Origin: Thalassolituus maritimus
GTDB taxonomy: Bacteria > Pseudomonadota > Gammaproteobacteria > Pseudomonadales > Oceanobacteraceae
Direction: 5' to 3'
Length of the DNA stretch: 64,000 nt
Assembly (NCBI GenBank): GCA_913019975.1
Contig: CAJWBH010000002.1
Location: 186,001 to 250,000 of the forward strand
How positions within the stretch are numbered: position 1 is the first letter of the stretch; every line of letters starts with the position of its first letter. Made by a program: the position numbers and the translations under genes. The notes under the pieces are model-generated. The model had not been told where the DNA came from. It was given only the letters and a program-made list of their open reading frames with translations, and ran no database searches. Below, one piece after another: positions 46,927 through 56,582 of the stretch.

Positions 46927-49900
46927 ATGAAAAAGTCATTAATTATTGCATGTACTTCGTTGGTACTGGTCGCCTGCGGTGATAAAGAAACTCAGACTCT
47001 TCTGGGTGGCACCATGGTCGAAGGTCCGAACGGTACTTTTCTCGCGCCATTTTTAAGTGCCAGTGTCGAGTACTCGTATCCTGCTGATGGTCAGATTAAC
47101 GTGCCACCAGTGACTGACCTTGTGCTTCGGTTTACTGTTCCAGTGGATGACCCATTACTCGTTGAAAAGTTGGTTCTCGTGGACGGTAGCGGAAACAACG
47201 TGGCCATTGAATCTGTACGAACGGTGGATGGCGGGCGTGGTATTGTCGCGACTCCTGCACAAGAGCTTTCTCCGGGCGCTGATTACAGCCTGACGTTTGA
47301 TGGTGTACTTGGCTCGGGCACCAATGCGATTGCAACGCCGAACGCAACTGGCCCTGAGGGAATCCAGTTTTCTACACGCCCGGAAGCAACCGGTCCTTTG
47401 TCACTGACATCGGTGGATGATGATTTCGGTATTCTGGAATTATTGCCTGATGGCAGTAATTTTGAAGTGATGGATTTCTCCACATTCCGTTTTCTGTTTA
47501 CGCAGCCTGTTGACCCTGAATCCGTCGAATACGGCGTGAATGTACGACTCCTTGATGCCAATAATAATCTTGTGCCAGCTGACGTTATTCTTAAACACCA
47601 GTCATTAACGATTGATCCATGTACTGTCGCACTGGTGGCAGAATGTGGCAGCGAATCAGATCGACTGATCGCAGGTGAGGCTTATCGCCTTGAGCTTACA
47701 GGGGTACGGCCTCTGAATGATGATGGTACGACGGGCATCAATTACTCCCTTGATTTTGTGCCACGGGATACCACGCCAACATCCATTCTGATTCAGGATA
47801 TTGTCGATTCAGAAAACTCAGAAATATCGCCGTTAAACGAAGGTCTGGTCAATGGGGTAGTGCTTAATTCGGTATTGCAGGGCGTCACTGATTTATCGCA
47901 GCAGACCGGCACTCTGAATGCAGAGCTGGCCTATGCGGTTAACTTCCCTGGCAATCAGCCCGTACCACTGCGCATTGCTCGCGGCAGTACGCTCATGAGT
48001 TCATCACTTGATGTAAAAATTAATGGCAATGTTCCTCTTCTGGATGCTGAAACAGGCCTTCCGCAGGAAACCGGGTCAGTTATTGTGACCTTTATTTCTG
48101 ACGCTAACGGGTACCTGTACCCGAACCCTTACACCGATGACCCGGAAGCTCAGCGTCATATACGCTTATTTATGGATGTCAGTATGAATACCGCTGCAGC
48201 ACAGCCAAATGCGTCGCTCTCGCAGGATTTAATGCGCGTCGAACTGGTTGGGTTGGCTCAGGTACGTAATGGTTTACTGGAAATTAACTCTATCGGTATT
48301 GTTGAACCCAATATTCTTGGTCAGGACGTTGGTAACGCCACCATCGCGTTTAAATTGCTTGCCGAAACGAACGACCAGATCGAACGCTTATTTGATCAGG
48401 AGCAGAATCAGGCGCCGAATACTCCGCCACGCCTCGTAAGCTGGGTGCCTGGCTTTGAGACCGCCATTCCGGCGACACGCCAGTCGATGCAGCGCCCGGG
48501 TGATCCTATTATTCTGAATTTCGATCAGCCGCTGCGCCGACAGGCCGGAGAACTCGTCGTTATTGAAGAGAATGGCGTGCGGCTATCTGCTGAAAACGTG
48601 ACCAGTGACATTGACGGAACCGTACTGACGGTACAGGTTCGTGGCGGTCTTAAACCTGCAGCGGAATACGTAGTCACTACGACCAGCCGCTTACAGAACC
48701 TTGAAGGGTCGCCAGCACTGGCTGACACACTGACGTTCAGTATGCCTGCAACACAGCAGACAGATCAGGAAATTAAAGTTTCGCCTCTGGCGCTGACGAC
48801 GTATCCCGGCTTCCCGTGTGTATCAACAGCCACTCTGAGTGATATTTTTCCGCTGCCACCCGAGCAGCCAAATCACGGCCAGTGCGTCGTCTCTGAGAAT
48901 ACGCCTGCTGAAGTAGAAAATCAGACATTGCCATTAACTACGATGCCAGCTGATCGGCCGATCGCGGTTATTTTCTCGCAGGTGATGGATATTGATTCAA
49001 TCAATCTGAATACCTCGTTTAAAGTTGAGCGAGTTAACGAAGACGGAGAAATTACCCCGGTGTCGGGTCGTCTTGAAAAGGCTCGTCAACGTATTCGTTT
49101 CTTCCCGGAAAATGCTTGGGAAGAAGGGCAGGTCTATCGTTACACAATGGCGTCAGCACATGCTGATTCGGTAAACGATACCGTATGTGATGAGCTGGAT
49201 ATCATCTGCTCAGATGCCGGTCTTCCACTGCAGACGGATCTTCTTGTCGACTCTGAAGATTTCGGCGGCCCGGATATGGTGATTTACTTCCGTGGCAGCG
49301 CTCCTCAAGAATCTATTTTTACGCCGCTGCGTAATTACCCTGTGCGAGATGCTAACGCCAATTACGTTGTCGATTGCGGGGAGCCATGCCTGGAACCATC
49401 AACCAGTCCGATAACGGCGTCAGGGGATGTCTTGCCGTCAGAGAATGCCGCAATCCTTACGGTAGTTAACGGAGAAGCAACGCTTCTCAACGAGACACTC
49501 TCACTGCCAGCACGTAATGGGTGTGATCCGCTCGGTGACGATTGCCCCGACAATAAGGCCGTATTCCAGACATTAGCCCTGAATACAGAGGTGATAGGGC
49601 CAACGGTCGATCCAGAAACCGGTCAGCAAGCCGTAAAAGTACACCTGTATCCCATGCTTCTGGCGACCACACCTACCAGTGTTTTTCTCCCAGTGCTGGG
49701 CGAGCAGACCACCGGCACACAAATCCTCCGTATGCGCTACACCACACCGACCGAAGACAACCCAATGGGGTTGGTGCCCGGTATGATTGTTACTGGCGAT
49801 AACGGTCAGCCAATCTTCAAAACAGAGGTTACTCTGGCGCTGGATTCTCCTAACCTGGCGTTACCTGACGGTGGTGAAATACTCAGCCACAATCTTTACA

Positions 49901-50289
49901 ACTATCCGCTGCCTTTGACGCTGGTGGGAGATATCACATTCTTTGATGATGGCCGGATGCAGATTGAACAGCGCAATCAGAACGTGCCACCAATTAACGT
50001 ACTCGTGAACATTGATCTGGAGTCGGCACTTGGAGAAGTCGGTTCAACCGTGGGTGACCTGGTAAACGCGATCACTATCTTTACCGGAGATCTCACTGAG
50101 TCACTTGACCCTGTCACCTGTGGCGCAACCGATGTTCCTCTGCTGGGCATCCTTGCAGACGTTCTCTGCACAGAGAATGAGTCAGACGAAGTTGCTTCTC
50201 TCCTTATCCCTCTGGAAATACAGGAAGAAGATCTTTATCTGAACTTTATCTCACTGCCAATTAAAGAAGCGCCGGAGGTCAGACGGTAA
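46927..50289 (+). CDS. 1120-residue lipoprotein with Ig-like (Big_5) domains
   Basis: A large exported lipoprotein. The signal peptide ends LVLVACGDK (lipobox Cys17). At least three Ig-like Big_5-type domains are visible by their VPPVTDLVLRFTVPVDD, PVDPESV and DQPLRRQAGELVVIEENG patterns, the second near residue 500-600 and the third (RPIAVIFSQVMDIDSINLNT) near 680-720. The rest is unknown and probably extended. Pairing with a FadL-type porin recalls the fadL-volA pair of Vibrio, but I see no GxSxG lipase motif here, so it is not VolA. A role in capturing a hydrophobic substrate at the surface is inferred. Confidence 0.82.
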   Translation: MKKSLIIACTSLVLVACGDKETQTLLGGTMVEGPNGTFLAPFLSASVEYSYPADGQINVPPVTDLVLRFTVPVDDPLLVEKLVLVDGSGNNVAIESVRTVDGGRGIVATPAQELSPGADYSLTFDGVLGSGTNAIATPNATGPEGIQFSTRPEATGPLSLTSVDDDFGILELLPDGSNFEVMDFSTFRFLFTQPVDPESVEYGVNVRLLDANNNLVPADVILKHQSLTIDPCTVALVAECGSESDRLIAGEAYRLELTGVRPLNDDGTTGINYSLDFVPRDTTPTSILIQDIVDSENSEISPLNEGLVNGVVLNSVLQGVTDLSQQTGTLNAELAYAVNFPGNQPVPLRIARGSTLMSSSLDVKINGNVPLLDAETGLPQETGSVIVTFISDANGYLYPNPYTDDPEAQRHIRLFMDVSMNTAAAQPNASLSQDLMRVELVGLAQVRNGLLEINSIGIVEPNILGQDVGNATIAFKLLAETNDQIERLFDQEQNQAPNTPPRLVSWVPGFETAIPATRQSMQRPGDPIILNFDQPLRRQAGELVVIEENGVRLSAENVTSDIDGTVLTVQVRGGLKPAAEYVVTTTSRLQNLEGSPALADTLTFSMPATQQTDQEIKVSPLALTTYPGFPCVSTATLSDIFPLPPEQPNHGQCVVSENTPAEVENQTLPLTTMPADRPIAVIFSQVMDIDSINLNTSFKVERVNEDGEITPVSGRLEKARQRIRFFPENAWEEGQVYRYTMASAHADSVNDTVCDELDIICSDAGLPLQTDLLVDSEDFGGPDMVIYFRGSAPQESIFTPLRNYPVRDANANYVVDCGEPCLEPSTSPITASGDVLPSENAAILTVVNGEATLLNETLSLPARNGCDPLGDDCPDNKAVFQTLALNTEVIGPTVDPETGQQAVKVHLYPMLLATTPTSVFLPVLGEQTTGTQILRMRYTTPTEDNPMGLVPGMIVTGDNGQPIFKTEVTLALDSPNLALPDGGEILSHNLYNYPLPLTLVGDITFFDDGRMQIEQRNQNVPPINVLVNIDLESALGEVGSTVGDLVNAITIFTGDLTESLDPVTCGATDVPLLGILADVLCTENESDEVASLLIPLEIQEEDLYLNFISLPIKEAPEVRR

Positions 50290-50306
50290 CGTCTGCGCCG
50301 GTTAAT

Positions 50307-50744
50307 CTAATCCCTTTGTTCGGGGGCTGCGGGTTTGTTATACCGAGCCTCAAGCCCCCGAAATACATCCCGCCAGGTCAGAATACCTGCAATCTTATCT
50401 TCATCGTTGAGTATCGGCAGACAGGTGACGCCGTGTTGGTATATCAGCGATACAGCCTCACGGATATTACTGCCTGCTTTGATGGTAACCGGGTTCCGAC
50501 TCATAATCTGATGAGCCTTCTTGTTAATCGTTGCAGTATCGTGCGTGGTTTCTGCCGGTGTGCCAATGTATGGGCTCACCGCTTTAAAAAAGTCGCGATC
50601 GGTAATAACCCCACGTAATCGGCCATTCTCAGCCACCAGAACGTGATGGAAGCGCGTATTAATGAATATTTCCTGCAGCTTTGTCAGCTTGTCATCCAAA
50701 TGTACGGTCACGACTCGGGTGGTCATCAAAGAATCCACAATCAT
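50307..50744 (-). CDS. CBS-domain protein
   Basis: A 145-residue protein made of two CBS repeats: MTTRVVTVHLDDKLTKLQEI with GVITDRDFFKAV, and MSRNPVTIKAGSNIREAVSL with GILTWRDVFRGL. Such pairs bind adenosyl nucleotides. AGGAGG stands before the ATG (on the minus strand). It is alone, convergent with the lipoprotein gene, and its partner is not known. Confidence 0.9.
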   Translation of the reverse strand: MIVDSLMTTRVVTVHLDDKLTKLQEIFINTRFHHVLVAENGRLRGVITDRDFFKAVSPYIGTPAETTHDTATINKKAHQIMSRNPVTIKAGSNIREAVSLIYQHGVTCLPILNDEDKIAGILTWRDVFRGLEARYNKPAAPEQRD

Positions 50745-50941
50745 CAGAACCTCCTGCTTCTTATACCTCTATCTGATGAGTTTAGCACCTCTCAATGAAG
50801 TGAACTGGTTCTTCTGATGCTTTCGTTTGGCGCGCAGAGTCGCGGCATCGGGTACAAAGCTTATGTAGGATGTTTCACAAATCTGAAGCACTGGGGGGGT
50901 ACTCTCAGTGGTTTTACTGCTGTGATGTCTGGAGACAGAAG

Positions 50942-51970
50942 ATGAAAAAGCTCGCATTGGTGGCGCTGGCCGTACATTTACCCGCTTATGGCATGTCCTG
51001 GTTTCCTGAGGAACCAGAAGAGCCGGTCGTTGAGGTGCCAGACGGCGCAGTTTCTTTTATCGCCATCGGTGACACCGGTACGGGCGAAGAAAAGCAGTAT
51101 AAGGTTGCGGCAGCCATGAAGGCAGTCTGTGATGAACTCGGCTGCGATTTTGCCCTGGGGTTGGGTGACAATATCTATGAAACTGGCGTTGATTCGGTCG
51201 ACGATGTTCAGTTTATCGATAAATTCGAAAAGCCGTATGCAGACGTTGATTTCCCGTTCTATATGACGCTTGGTAACCACGATAACGGCTGGTTGAGTGG
51301 CGATGGCCTGGATAACGACAAGGGCGAGTTTCAGGTGGATTATCACTATGCGGAAGACCGCATGAGTGAAAAGTGGAATATGCCAGCACGGTACTATTCG
51401 TTTACTGCACCGCTTGAATCAGAAGCGCCACTGGTGACTTTCTTCTCACTCGATTCTAATCCGCTGGCGGCTGTGTCTGATCCTGATCCTAAATACCGTC
51501 AGTTTAAATACTATCGGGTTCAGGAAGAGTGGATCGAAGCTGAAAAAGAATCTGCGACGACACCCTGGAAAATTGCGTTTTCCCATCACCCATATATTTC
51601 AAATGGCCGTCACGGCAACGCTGGCTGGTACGATGGTGTTCCTGCTTTCGGATACGCTTTTTATGATTTCGTAGGCGACAATTTATGCGGCGATTTTGAC
51701 CTGATGATTTCTGGCCATGATCATGATCTTCAGATTCTGCCACCCGTAGAACGTTGCGATGGTATGACTCAGATAGTGTCAGGTGCAGGCGCAAAACAAC
51801 GTCCACTGGACGATGTAAATCGTAATCTGGCAGAATTTCAGCAGGGTGATGTACTGGGCTTTATGCATCTGAATATAGAAGGTAGCCAGTTGACGGTGCG
51901 GGTCTACACAGTCGACGACGTAACGGGTGAGCACGCTCTCGCACACACTTATCAGATGACGCGTGATTAA
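50942..51970 (+). CDS. exported metallophosphoesterase (purple acid phosphatase-like)
   Basis: A 342-residue exported phosphatase. I start it at ATG 50942 (MKKLALVALAVHLPAYGMSW), with a GGAGA site and a signal peptide; a frame back to 50870 adds unsupported sequence. Metal-binding motifs of calcineurin-like enzymes are in order: IAIGDTGTG, LGLGDNIYETG, YMTLGNHDNG, FSHHPYISNGRHG and MISGHDHDLQ. The spacing resembles tartrate-resistant acid phosphatase. Substrate unknown. A bidirectional terminator follows. Confidence 0.88.
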   Translation: MKKLALVALAVHLPAYGMSWFPEEPEEPVVEVPDGAVSFIAIGDTGTGEEKQYKVAAAMKAVCDELGCDFALGLGDNIYETGVDSVDDVQFIDKFEKPYADVDFPFYMTLGNHDNGWLSGDGLDNDKGEFQVDYHYAEDRMSEKWNMPARYYSFTAPLESEAPLVTFFSLDSNPLAAVSDPDPKYRQFKYYRVQEEWIEAEKESATTPWKIAFSHHPYISNGRHGNAGWYDGVPAFGYAFYDFVGDNLCGDFDLMISGHDHDLQILPPVERCDGMTQIVSGAGAKQRPLDDVNRNLAEFQQGDVLGFMHLNIEGSQLTVRVYTVDDVTGEHALAHTYQMTRD

Positions 51971-52017
51971 GCCGCTTTACTGATGTATCACCGGCTATAC
52001 GCCGGGTGTTTTGAAAT

Positions 52018-52052
52018 AAAAAAGCCACTGATATCCTATCAGTGGCTTTTTT
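52018..52052. terminator. bidirectional terminator
   Basis: AAGCCACTGATA and TATCAGTGGCTT pair over 12 bp around a short loop, with A residues on the left and T residues on the right. It serves the phosphatase gene and the convergent lipoprotein gene. Confidence 0.92.
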
Positions 52053-52091
52053 ATTTAGCTTATTTTGAGCTTTTTATGGCTCGCGTACGCG

Positions 52092-54122
52092 TTAGCGCAC
52101 CAGGTGCTGTGGCAGGATAGCGACACTCTCAGCGGCGGAATAGTCGATTGAAAGATCTGGAGCGATATCACCGCCCGCGCTTTTCAGAATATCGTCGAAG
52201 CGCAGGATCTTACCGTTCGATTTTTCCGCAACGTAGAGATTCTTCCCGTCGTACATGATGTCGACCGGGTTGCCCAGCTCGGTCGCTGCTCCGGCAATAT
52301 TTACCTGAACATCCGTTTGCCCTGAAGCAGAAGAAGCTGCAGCAATAACGTAGATCTTGCCGTCGTCAGCGACTGCAGCCGAGCCTACATCAGAAACGAT
52401 GAGTGAGTCAGTTACCGGGTCATAATCAATACCATGCATGTTGGTCGGAGCCGCTACCACAACACCCGAGTTTGCAGGTGTAATCAGGCGGTCTTCCGAC
52501 ATTACTGTAGTGGTGCCCTGATTAAGCTTTTTCATCACGTTATCGAATACAGCGATCGTACCGTTGGTCAGTGCGAGGAAAGCCTTATCTGTTTCGGCGT
52601 CATAATCGACGTCCCACGGAGTCGCGCCACCTGATGGATACAGACCCATTAACGGAGCCGCGTTACCCGCCGCACAAGTTGAGTAAATCAATACACCCGT
52701 TTCTGTACGGGCGGCATTGGTGCCAATGTCTGCAACGAAAATTGCTCCCTGATGGCTATCAACATCAAGACCTTTTGGATTGACCAGCAAGGTTGCTGCT
52801 CCAATAATCTGGCGATCGCGACTGGTATCCAGGCTACCGCTGTCACGATACTTCGATACACGGTTCAGTACGGCAATGCCGCCGTCGGTTTCGTCGCCGT
52901 ACGTCGCATACGCGTCGCCTTCAATATCGAAAGTCACACTTTCAATGGTCGTCACACCGGTGAAGGTTGCTGTAACGGCGCTCAGGTTGGTTGTGAAGCG
53001 GCTGATATTCGTGCTGTTGCTGCTGGCGGCCACAGCGCGCACAGTGTTCACATCGGTCGTATCAGAGACATCAGGGTGAGTCGCCATGGTATGAATCTCT
53101 GCAAGCGATTCAGGCTTTGATGTGCTGCTGACAAAATCAGGTGCAATGTCACCGCTGCCAGACGCAAAAATATTGCTGTACACGAGTACTGCATCGTTCG
53201 ACTTTTCTGCAACGCGCAGTTCAGTACCACTTAGAATAATATCAACTGGGTTGCCGAGCATGGACTCAGGGCCATAAATATGGCGATCAACCTGAGTACC
53301 ACCGTCGGCAGTAGAGGCCAAAGAAATCACAAAAATAGCACCGTCAGTAGCAGAGGCTGCATCGCCAACATCGCTCACTACAAGGCGGTCGCTGGCCACT
53401 TCATAGGCGATGCCATGGGCGTTAACAGAGATTTTAGTGCCTTCGCTATTACTTGGCGTGATGGTTCGGTCGGCAGCTGATGCCGTAAAGCCGTTGGCCA
53501 TGTAATCGTCATAGACAGCGATCGTACCGTCAGTCAGAGCGATAAATAAGCGATCGTTCGCTTCGTCATACGTCAGGTCCCAGGGCTTCACGCTAAGAGT
53601 CGTTGTCGCAACGGGGGCAACATCGCCCGCAGCGGCAGTACCGAAGACGCTGATATTCAGCTCATTCAGGTTTGCTACAAATACATAGCCTGCGTCTTCA
53701 GCGAGGGCGATACCTTTCGGATTTGCAAGCCCAGTGGTTGTGCCTGTGATCTCACGATCATACTGGCTGCTGTATTCGCCGCCAGCCGCTCGCTGGTTAA
53801 TCCGGCAGATCGTGCGGACAGCGTTGTCTGTCAGGTCTGCGGCCTGAACCAGATCACCGGAGGGGTCAATCGCGATACCCTCGTTCGCACCCGTCGAAAA
53901 GCTTTTTGAAACAGCACCCGACTGATTCACTGTGTCAACCGTACCCGCGTTTTCAGAACCGTTGTTAGCGAGTAAGTAGTTCAGATAGCTGAGCCCGGGA
54001 GAGCCGTTTACGCCATCTGTACCATCGGAGCCATCATCACTACCACAGGCCGTCAGGCCGATGATGCTAGCGGCAATGAGAGTCAGTTTGTTTGCTGATT
54101 TGTACTGGGGGAAGATCTTCAT
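52092..54122 (-). CDS. lipoprotein with two beta-propeller-like halves
   Basis: A 676-residue exported lipoprotein. I start it at ATG 54122 (MKIFPQYKSANKLTLIAASI); the lipobox is LTAC and a glycine-aspartate linker (GSDDGSDGTDGVNGSPG) follows. The rest is two similar halves of about 300 residues. Compare PKGIALAEDAGYVFVANL with PKGLDVDSHQGAIFVADI, PWDLTYDEANDRLFIALTDG with PWDVDYDAETDKAFLALTNG, and LGNPVDIILSGTELRVAEKS with LGNPVDIMYDGKNLYVAEKS. The repeats look like NHL/SMP-30-type propeller blades. No catalytic residues are evident. A binding or surface role is inferred. Confidence 0.8.
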   Translation of the reverse strand: MKIFPQYKSANKLTLIAASIIGLTACGSDDGSDGTDGVNGSPGLSYLNYLLANNGSENAGTVDTVNQSGAVSKSFSTGANEGIAIDPSGDLVQAADLTDNAVRTICRINQRAAGGEYSSQYDREITGTTTGLANPKGIALAEDAGYVFVANLNELNISVFGTAAAGDVAPVATTTLSVKPWDLTYDEANDRLFIALTDGTIAVYDDYMANGFTASAADRTITPSNSEGTKISVNAHGIAYEVASDRLVVSDVGDAASATDGAIFVISLASTADGGTQVDRHIYGPESMLGNPVDIILSGTELRVAEKSNDAVLVYSNIFASGSGDIAPDFVSSTSKPESLAEIHTMATHPDVSDTTDVNTVRAVAASSNSTNISRFTTNLSAVTATFTGVTTIESVTFDIEGDAYATYGDETDGGIAVLNRVSKYRDSGSLDTSRDRQIIGAATLLVNPKGLDVDSHQGAIFVADIGTNAARTETGVLIYSTCAAGNAAPLMGLYPSGGATPWDVDYDAETDKAFLALTNGTIAVFDNVMKKLNQGTTTVMSEDRLITPANSGVVVAAPTNMHGIDYDPVTDSLIVSDVGSAAVADDGKIYVIAAASSASGQTDVQVNIAGAATELGNPVDIMYDGKNLYVAEKSNGKILRFDDILKSAGGDIAPDLSIDYSAAESVAILPQHLVR

Positions 54123-54308
54123 ATCACGTGTACCTTTCAAAGAGGTAAGTTGTGTAGCCATTTGGCTGCGTCGTTGGATGTGACAGATCGGGTGCAAAGA
54201 TGCATCACTTAGGTGATACGAAGGGGGATTCAGTTTGGATGCAGGTACCGTAGAAAAAAGTTGTATTGGCTGTATTTGTTACGAAAGTTACGAAAGCAAG
54301 AGGGCGCC

Positions 54309-55040
54309 TCAGCGCCCCAGAAGTTGATTCAGACAAGTCGCATAAGGCTCATCGCCTCGATATTTTTCACCGACCTCGCGTACTGCTTTGCTCAGCAGCA
54401 AGTCGGCATCTACCGGTCCGATTGCCTCGCAGCAGCCGATGTAGGTGAAGTTAATCAGCTTACGTGCGTCCCTGATTTCCAGTGGCGTATGAACGGCTGA
54501 GACCGAAATATCCGGTTGTTCAAACATAGCCACAGCGGCAGGCTGCAATTTCTTCTTTTGAGCGGCGCTGAGTACATACGATTTAATGCTGCGTATCTGA
54601 TCTGAGCGCAAGCGACTGAACAGCATATTAACCACTTCGGCGACCAGACTGTTCTGCGGTGCAGTACCCGAGGTCTTCTGAAGTTGCGAAGGCCTGAAGG
54701 TAGTTTGCTGAGGCCGGCGGATCTCTTCTTTGGTCACCGGCTCAGAGGGCGTAAACGAAGTTTCTGCATCGTCTGCTGAATTCATCCAGTTGATGGGGTC
54801 AGGCTTCAGATCGGATTCGTTGGCAGCCATGACCATGCGTACCAGGCGGCTGAGAATCTCGATGCGGTTTTGCTGAATACCCGGAACATCCCGGCACGCT
54901 CCCAGAAACTGATTCAGTTCATAGCGCGAGCGTTCAGAGAATTCTGCCTGCCATAGGATCATAACTTGGCGAAGTTCTTCGCCAACAATATAGTCCGACA
55001 AAATCGTGAACACGATGCGACGTTTAATATCAGGGCTCAT
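54309..55040 (-). CDS. hypothetical protein in an operon with amt
   Basis: A 243-residue soluble, mostly helical protein that I do not recognise. It starts two bases after the amt stop, so it is co-translated. It is not GlnK: the family motifs of PII are absent. Two helical blocks (residues 1-75 and 130-240) flank a proline-rich, disordered stretch (about 80-130). It may be a regulator or partner of the transporter, but nothing in the sequence says so. Confidence 0.65.
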   Translation of the reverse strand: MSPDIKRRIVFTILSDYIVGEELRQVMILWQAEFSERSRYELNQFLGACRDVPGIQQNRIEILSRLVRMVMAANESDLKPDPINWMNSADDAETSFTPSEPVTKEEIRRPQQTTFRPSQLQKTSGTAPQNSLVAEVVNMLFSRLRSDQIRSIKSYVLSAAQKKKLQPAAVAMFEQPDISVSAVHTPLEIRDARKLINFTYIGCCEAIGPVDADLLLSKAVREVGEKYRGDEPYATCLNQLLGR

Positions 55041-55042
55041 GC

Positions 55043-56389
55043 TTATGGCTCCTGACGGAAAGTGATGTTTTGCTGGAACTCTGGATAACCGACTTCATTG
55101 TGCTCGGTACAATCCAGGCCCATCTGCTCATGTTCTTTTGAAGACCGAAGGCCAATCACAAAACGAATAAGCGTAAACACCAGCAGCGACAACGGGAAGG
55201 CCCAGAGGAAGGCAGCGATCACACCAATGGCCTGAGTCGCAACACGCTGAGCATCGAACATGTCGCCTGCGAAAAAGAGCCCCGCGGCAATCGTGCCCCA
55301 AGCACCTGCGAAACCATGGACAGGAATCGCTGAAACAACATCGTCGAGTTTCCAACGAAGCATCAGGTCCTGGCCCAGTGTTGCAATCACACCACTGACA
55401 GCGCCTGTGACGATGGCGAATGGCGGTTCCATCGTGGCGCAACCCGCGGTGATCCCGACCAGTCCTGCGAGGCTACCATTAACTGTGGTTGTTAAAAGAA
55501 TCGGACGCTGCAACAGAGCAGATAATAGAATCGCACCGCCGGCTCCAGCCGCGGCGGAAAGGTGAGTGTTAAGAATAATGCCGCCAATATTTTCTGACGC
55601 AGATAATGCACTGCCGCCATTAAAGCCAAACCAGCCGAACCAGAGGATGAAGCCACCCAGTGCAACCAGAGATAAATTGTGGCCCGGAATATTCCGTACT
55701 TTGCCCGAATTATCAAAACGGCCGGTACGGGCGCCAACCGCAATGACCCCGGCAAGTGCACACCATGCGCCCAAAGAGTGCACAACGGTAGAGCCTGCAA
55801 AATCAATAAAGCCCAGCTCAGCCAACCAGCCCTGACCGCCGTAACTACCGCCCCAGGCCCAACTGCCAAACACAGGATAAATAAAGGTTACGATAGCGGC
55901 AGCGGATAACAGATACGCGGTGTAGCGTGTACGCTCAGCCATAGCACCACTGCAAATCGTGACGGCCGTTGCAGCGAACATGGTCTGGAATAATAAGAAG
56001 GTGAAGTCCCAGTTGCTGCCTTCGGATAAGCCGAAGGCCGTGGTACCAAAGAAACCTGTGGGGTTGTAGCCAAACATAATGCCGAAGCCAACGGCCCAGA
56101 ACAAAAGACTACCGATACAGACATCGATGTAGTTTTTCATCATTACGTTAATCGCGTTTTTCGCACGCGACATGCCGCTTTCAAGCAAGGCGAACCCTGC
56201 CTGCATAAAGAATACAAGAGTGGCGGAAACCAGTATCCAGACGATATCCGTGCTAGTTATTCCGGTATCTGCATGAGCGATGCCGGGGACAATAGTTAGC
56301 GACAACAGCATCGCTGGGAGGAAGTACATATAGCTAAGCCTATGTTTCTTATAAAATTTCTCCTGCTTGTTTGGCAAGTGTTGTGCCAT
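55043..56389 (-). CDS. amt: Amt-family ammonium transporter
   Basis: A 448-residue ammonium channel. The N-terminus ends in a signal-like segment (YFLPAMLLSLTIVPGIAHAD), followed by eleven membrane segments. The pore twin His are in VVHSLGAWCAL and VHGFAGAWG, and the aromatic gate lies in the usual place. The start could be ATG 56389 or ATG 56329 (MYFLPAMLL). It is followed by an unknown gene and not by glnK. Confidence 0.92.
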   Translation of the reverse strand: MAQHLPNKQEKFYKKHRLSYMYFLPAMLLSLTIVPGIAHADTGITSTDIVWILVSATLVFFMQAGFALLESGMSRAKNAINVMMKNYIDVCIGSLLFWAVGFGIMFGYNPTGFFGTTAFGLSEGSNWDFTFLLFQTMFAATAVTICSGAMAERTRYTAYLLSAAAIVTFIYPVFGSWAWGGSYGGQGWLAELGFIDFAGSTVVHSLGAWCALAGVIAVGARTGRFDNSGKVRNIPGHNLSLVALGGFILWFGWFGFNGGSALSASENIGGIILNTHLSAAAGAGGAILLSALLQRPILLTTTVNGSLAGLVGITAGCATMEPPFAIVTGAVSGVIATLGQDLMLRWKLDDVVSAIPVHGFAGAWGTIAAGLFFAGDMFDAQRVATQAIGVIAAFLWAFPLSLLVFTLIRFVIGLRSSKEHEQMGLDCTEHNEVGYPEFQQNITFRQEP

Positions 56390-56582
56390 CTATTTATATC
56401 TTTGTAACTAACGGCAAGTTATGTGTCGCAGCTCAGCAGCGATGGGCCTTTAGCGACAGGATGGAAATTATATGGAAAGGGGATTTAAACCGCTTTTACG
56501 ATATTGGTGCGTGAGTGGTTGGTATTGGTGCGCCAAACTGGTCGAAAACAGTGCAAAAAAACGACATCGTGGGGCACGATTG

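Noticed and set aside
46927-50289. VolA lysophospholipase
   Set aside because: Gene order next to a FadL-type porin fits, but no GxSxG lipase motif is visible in the 1120 residues.
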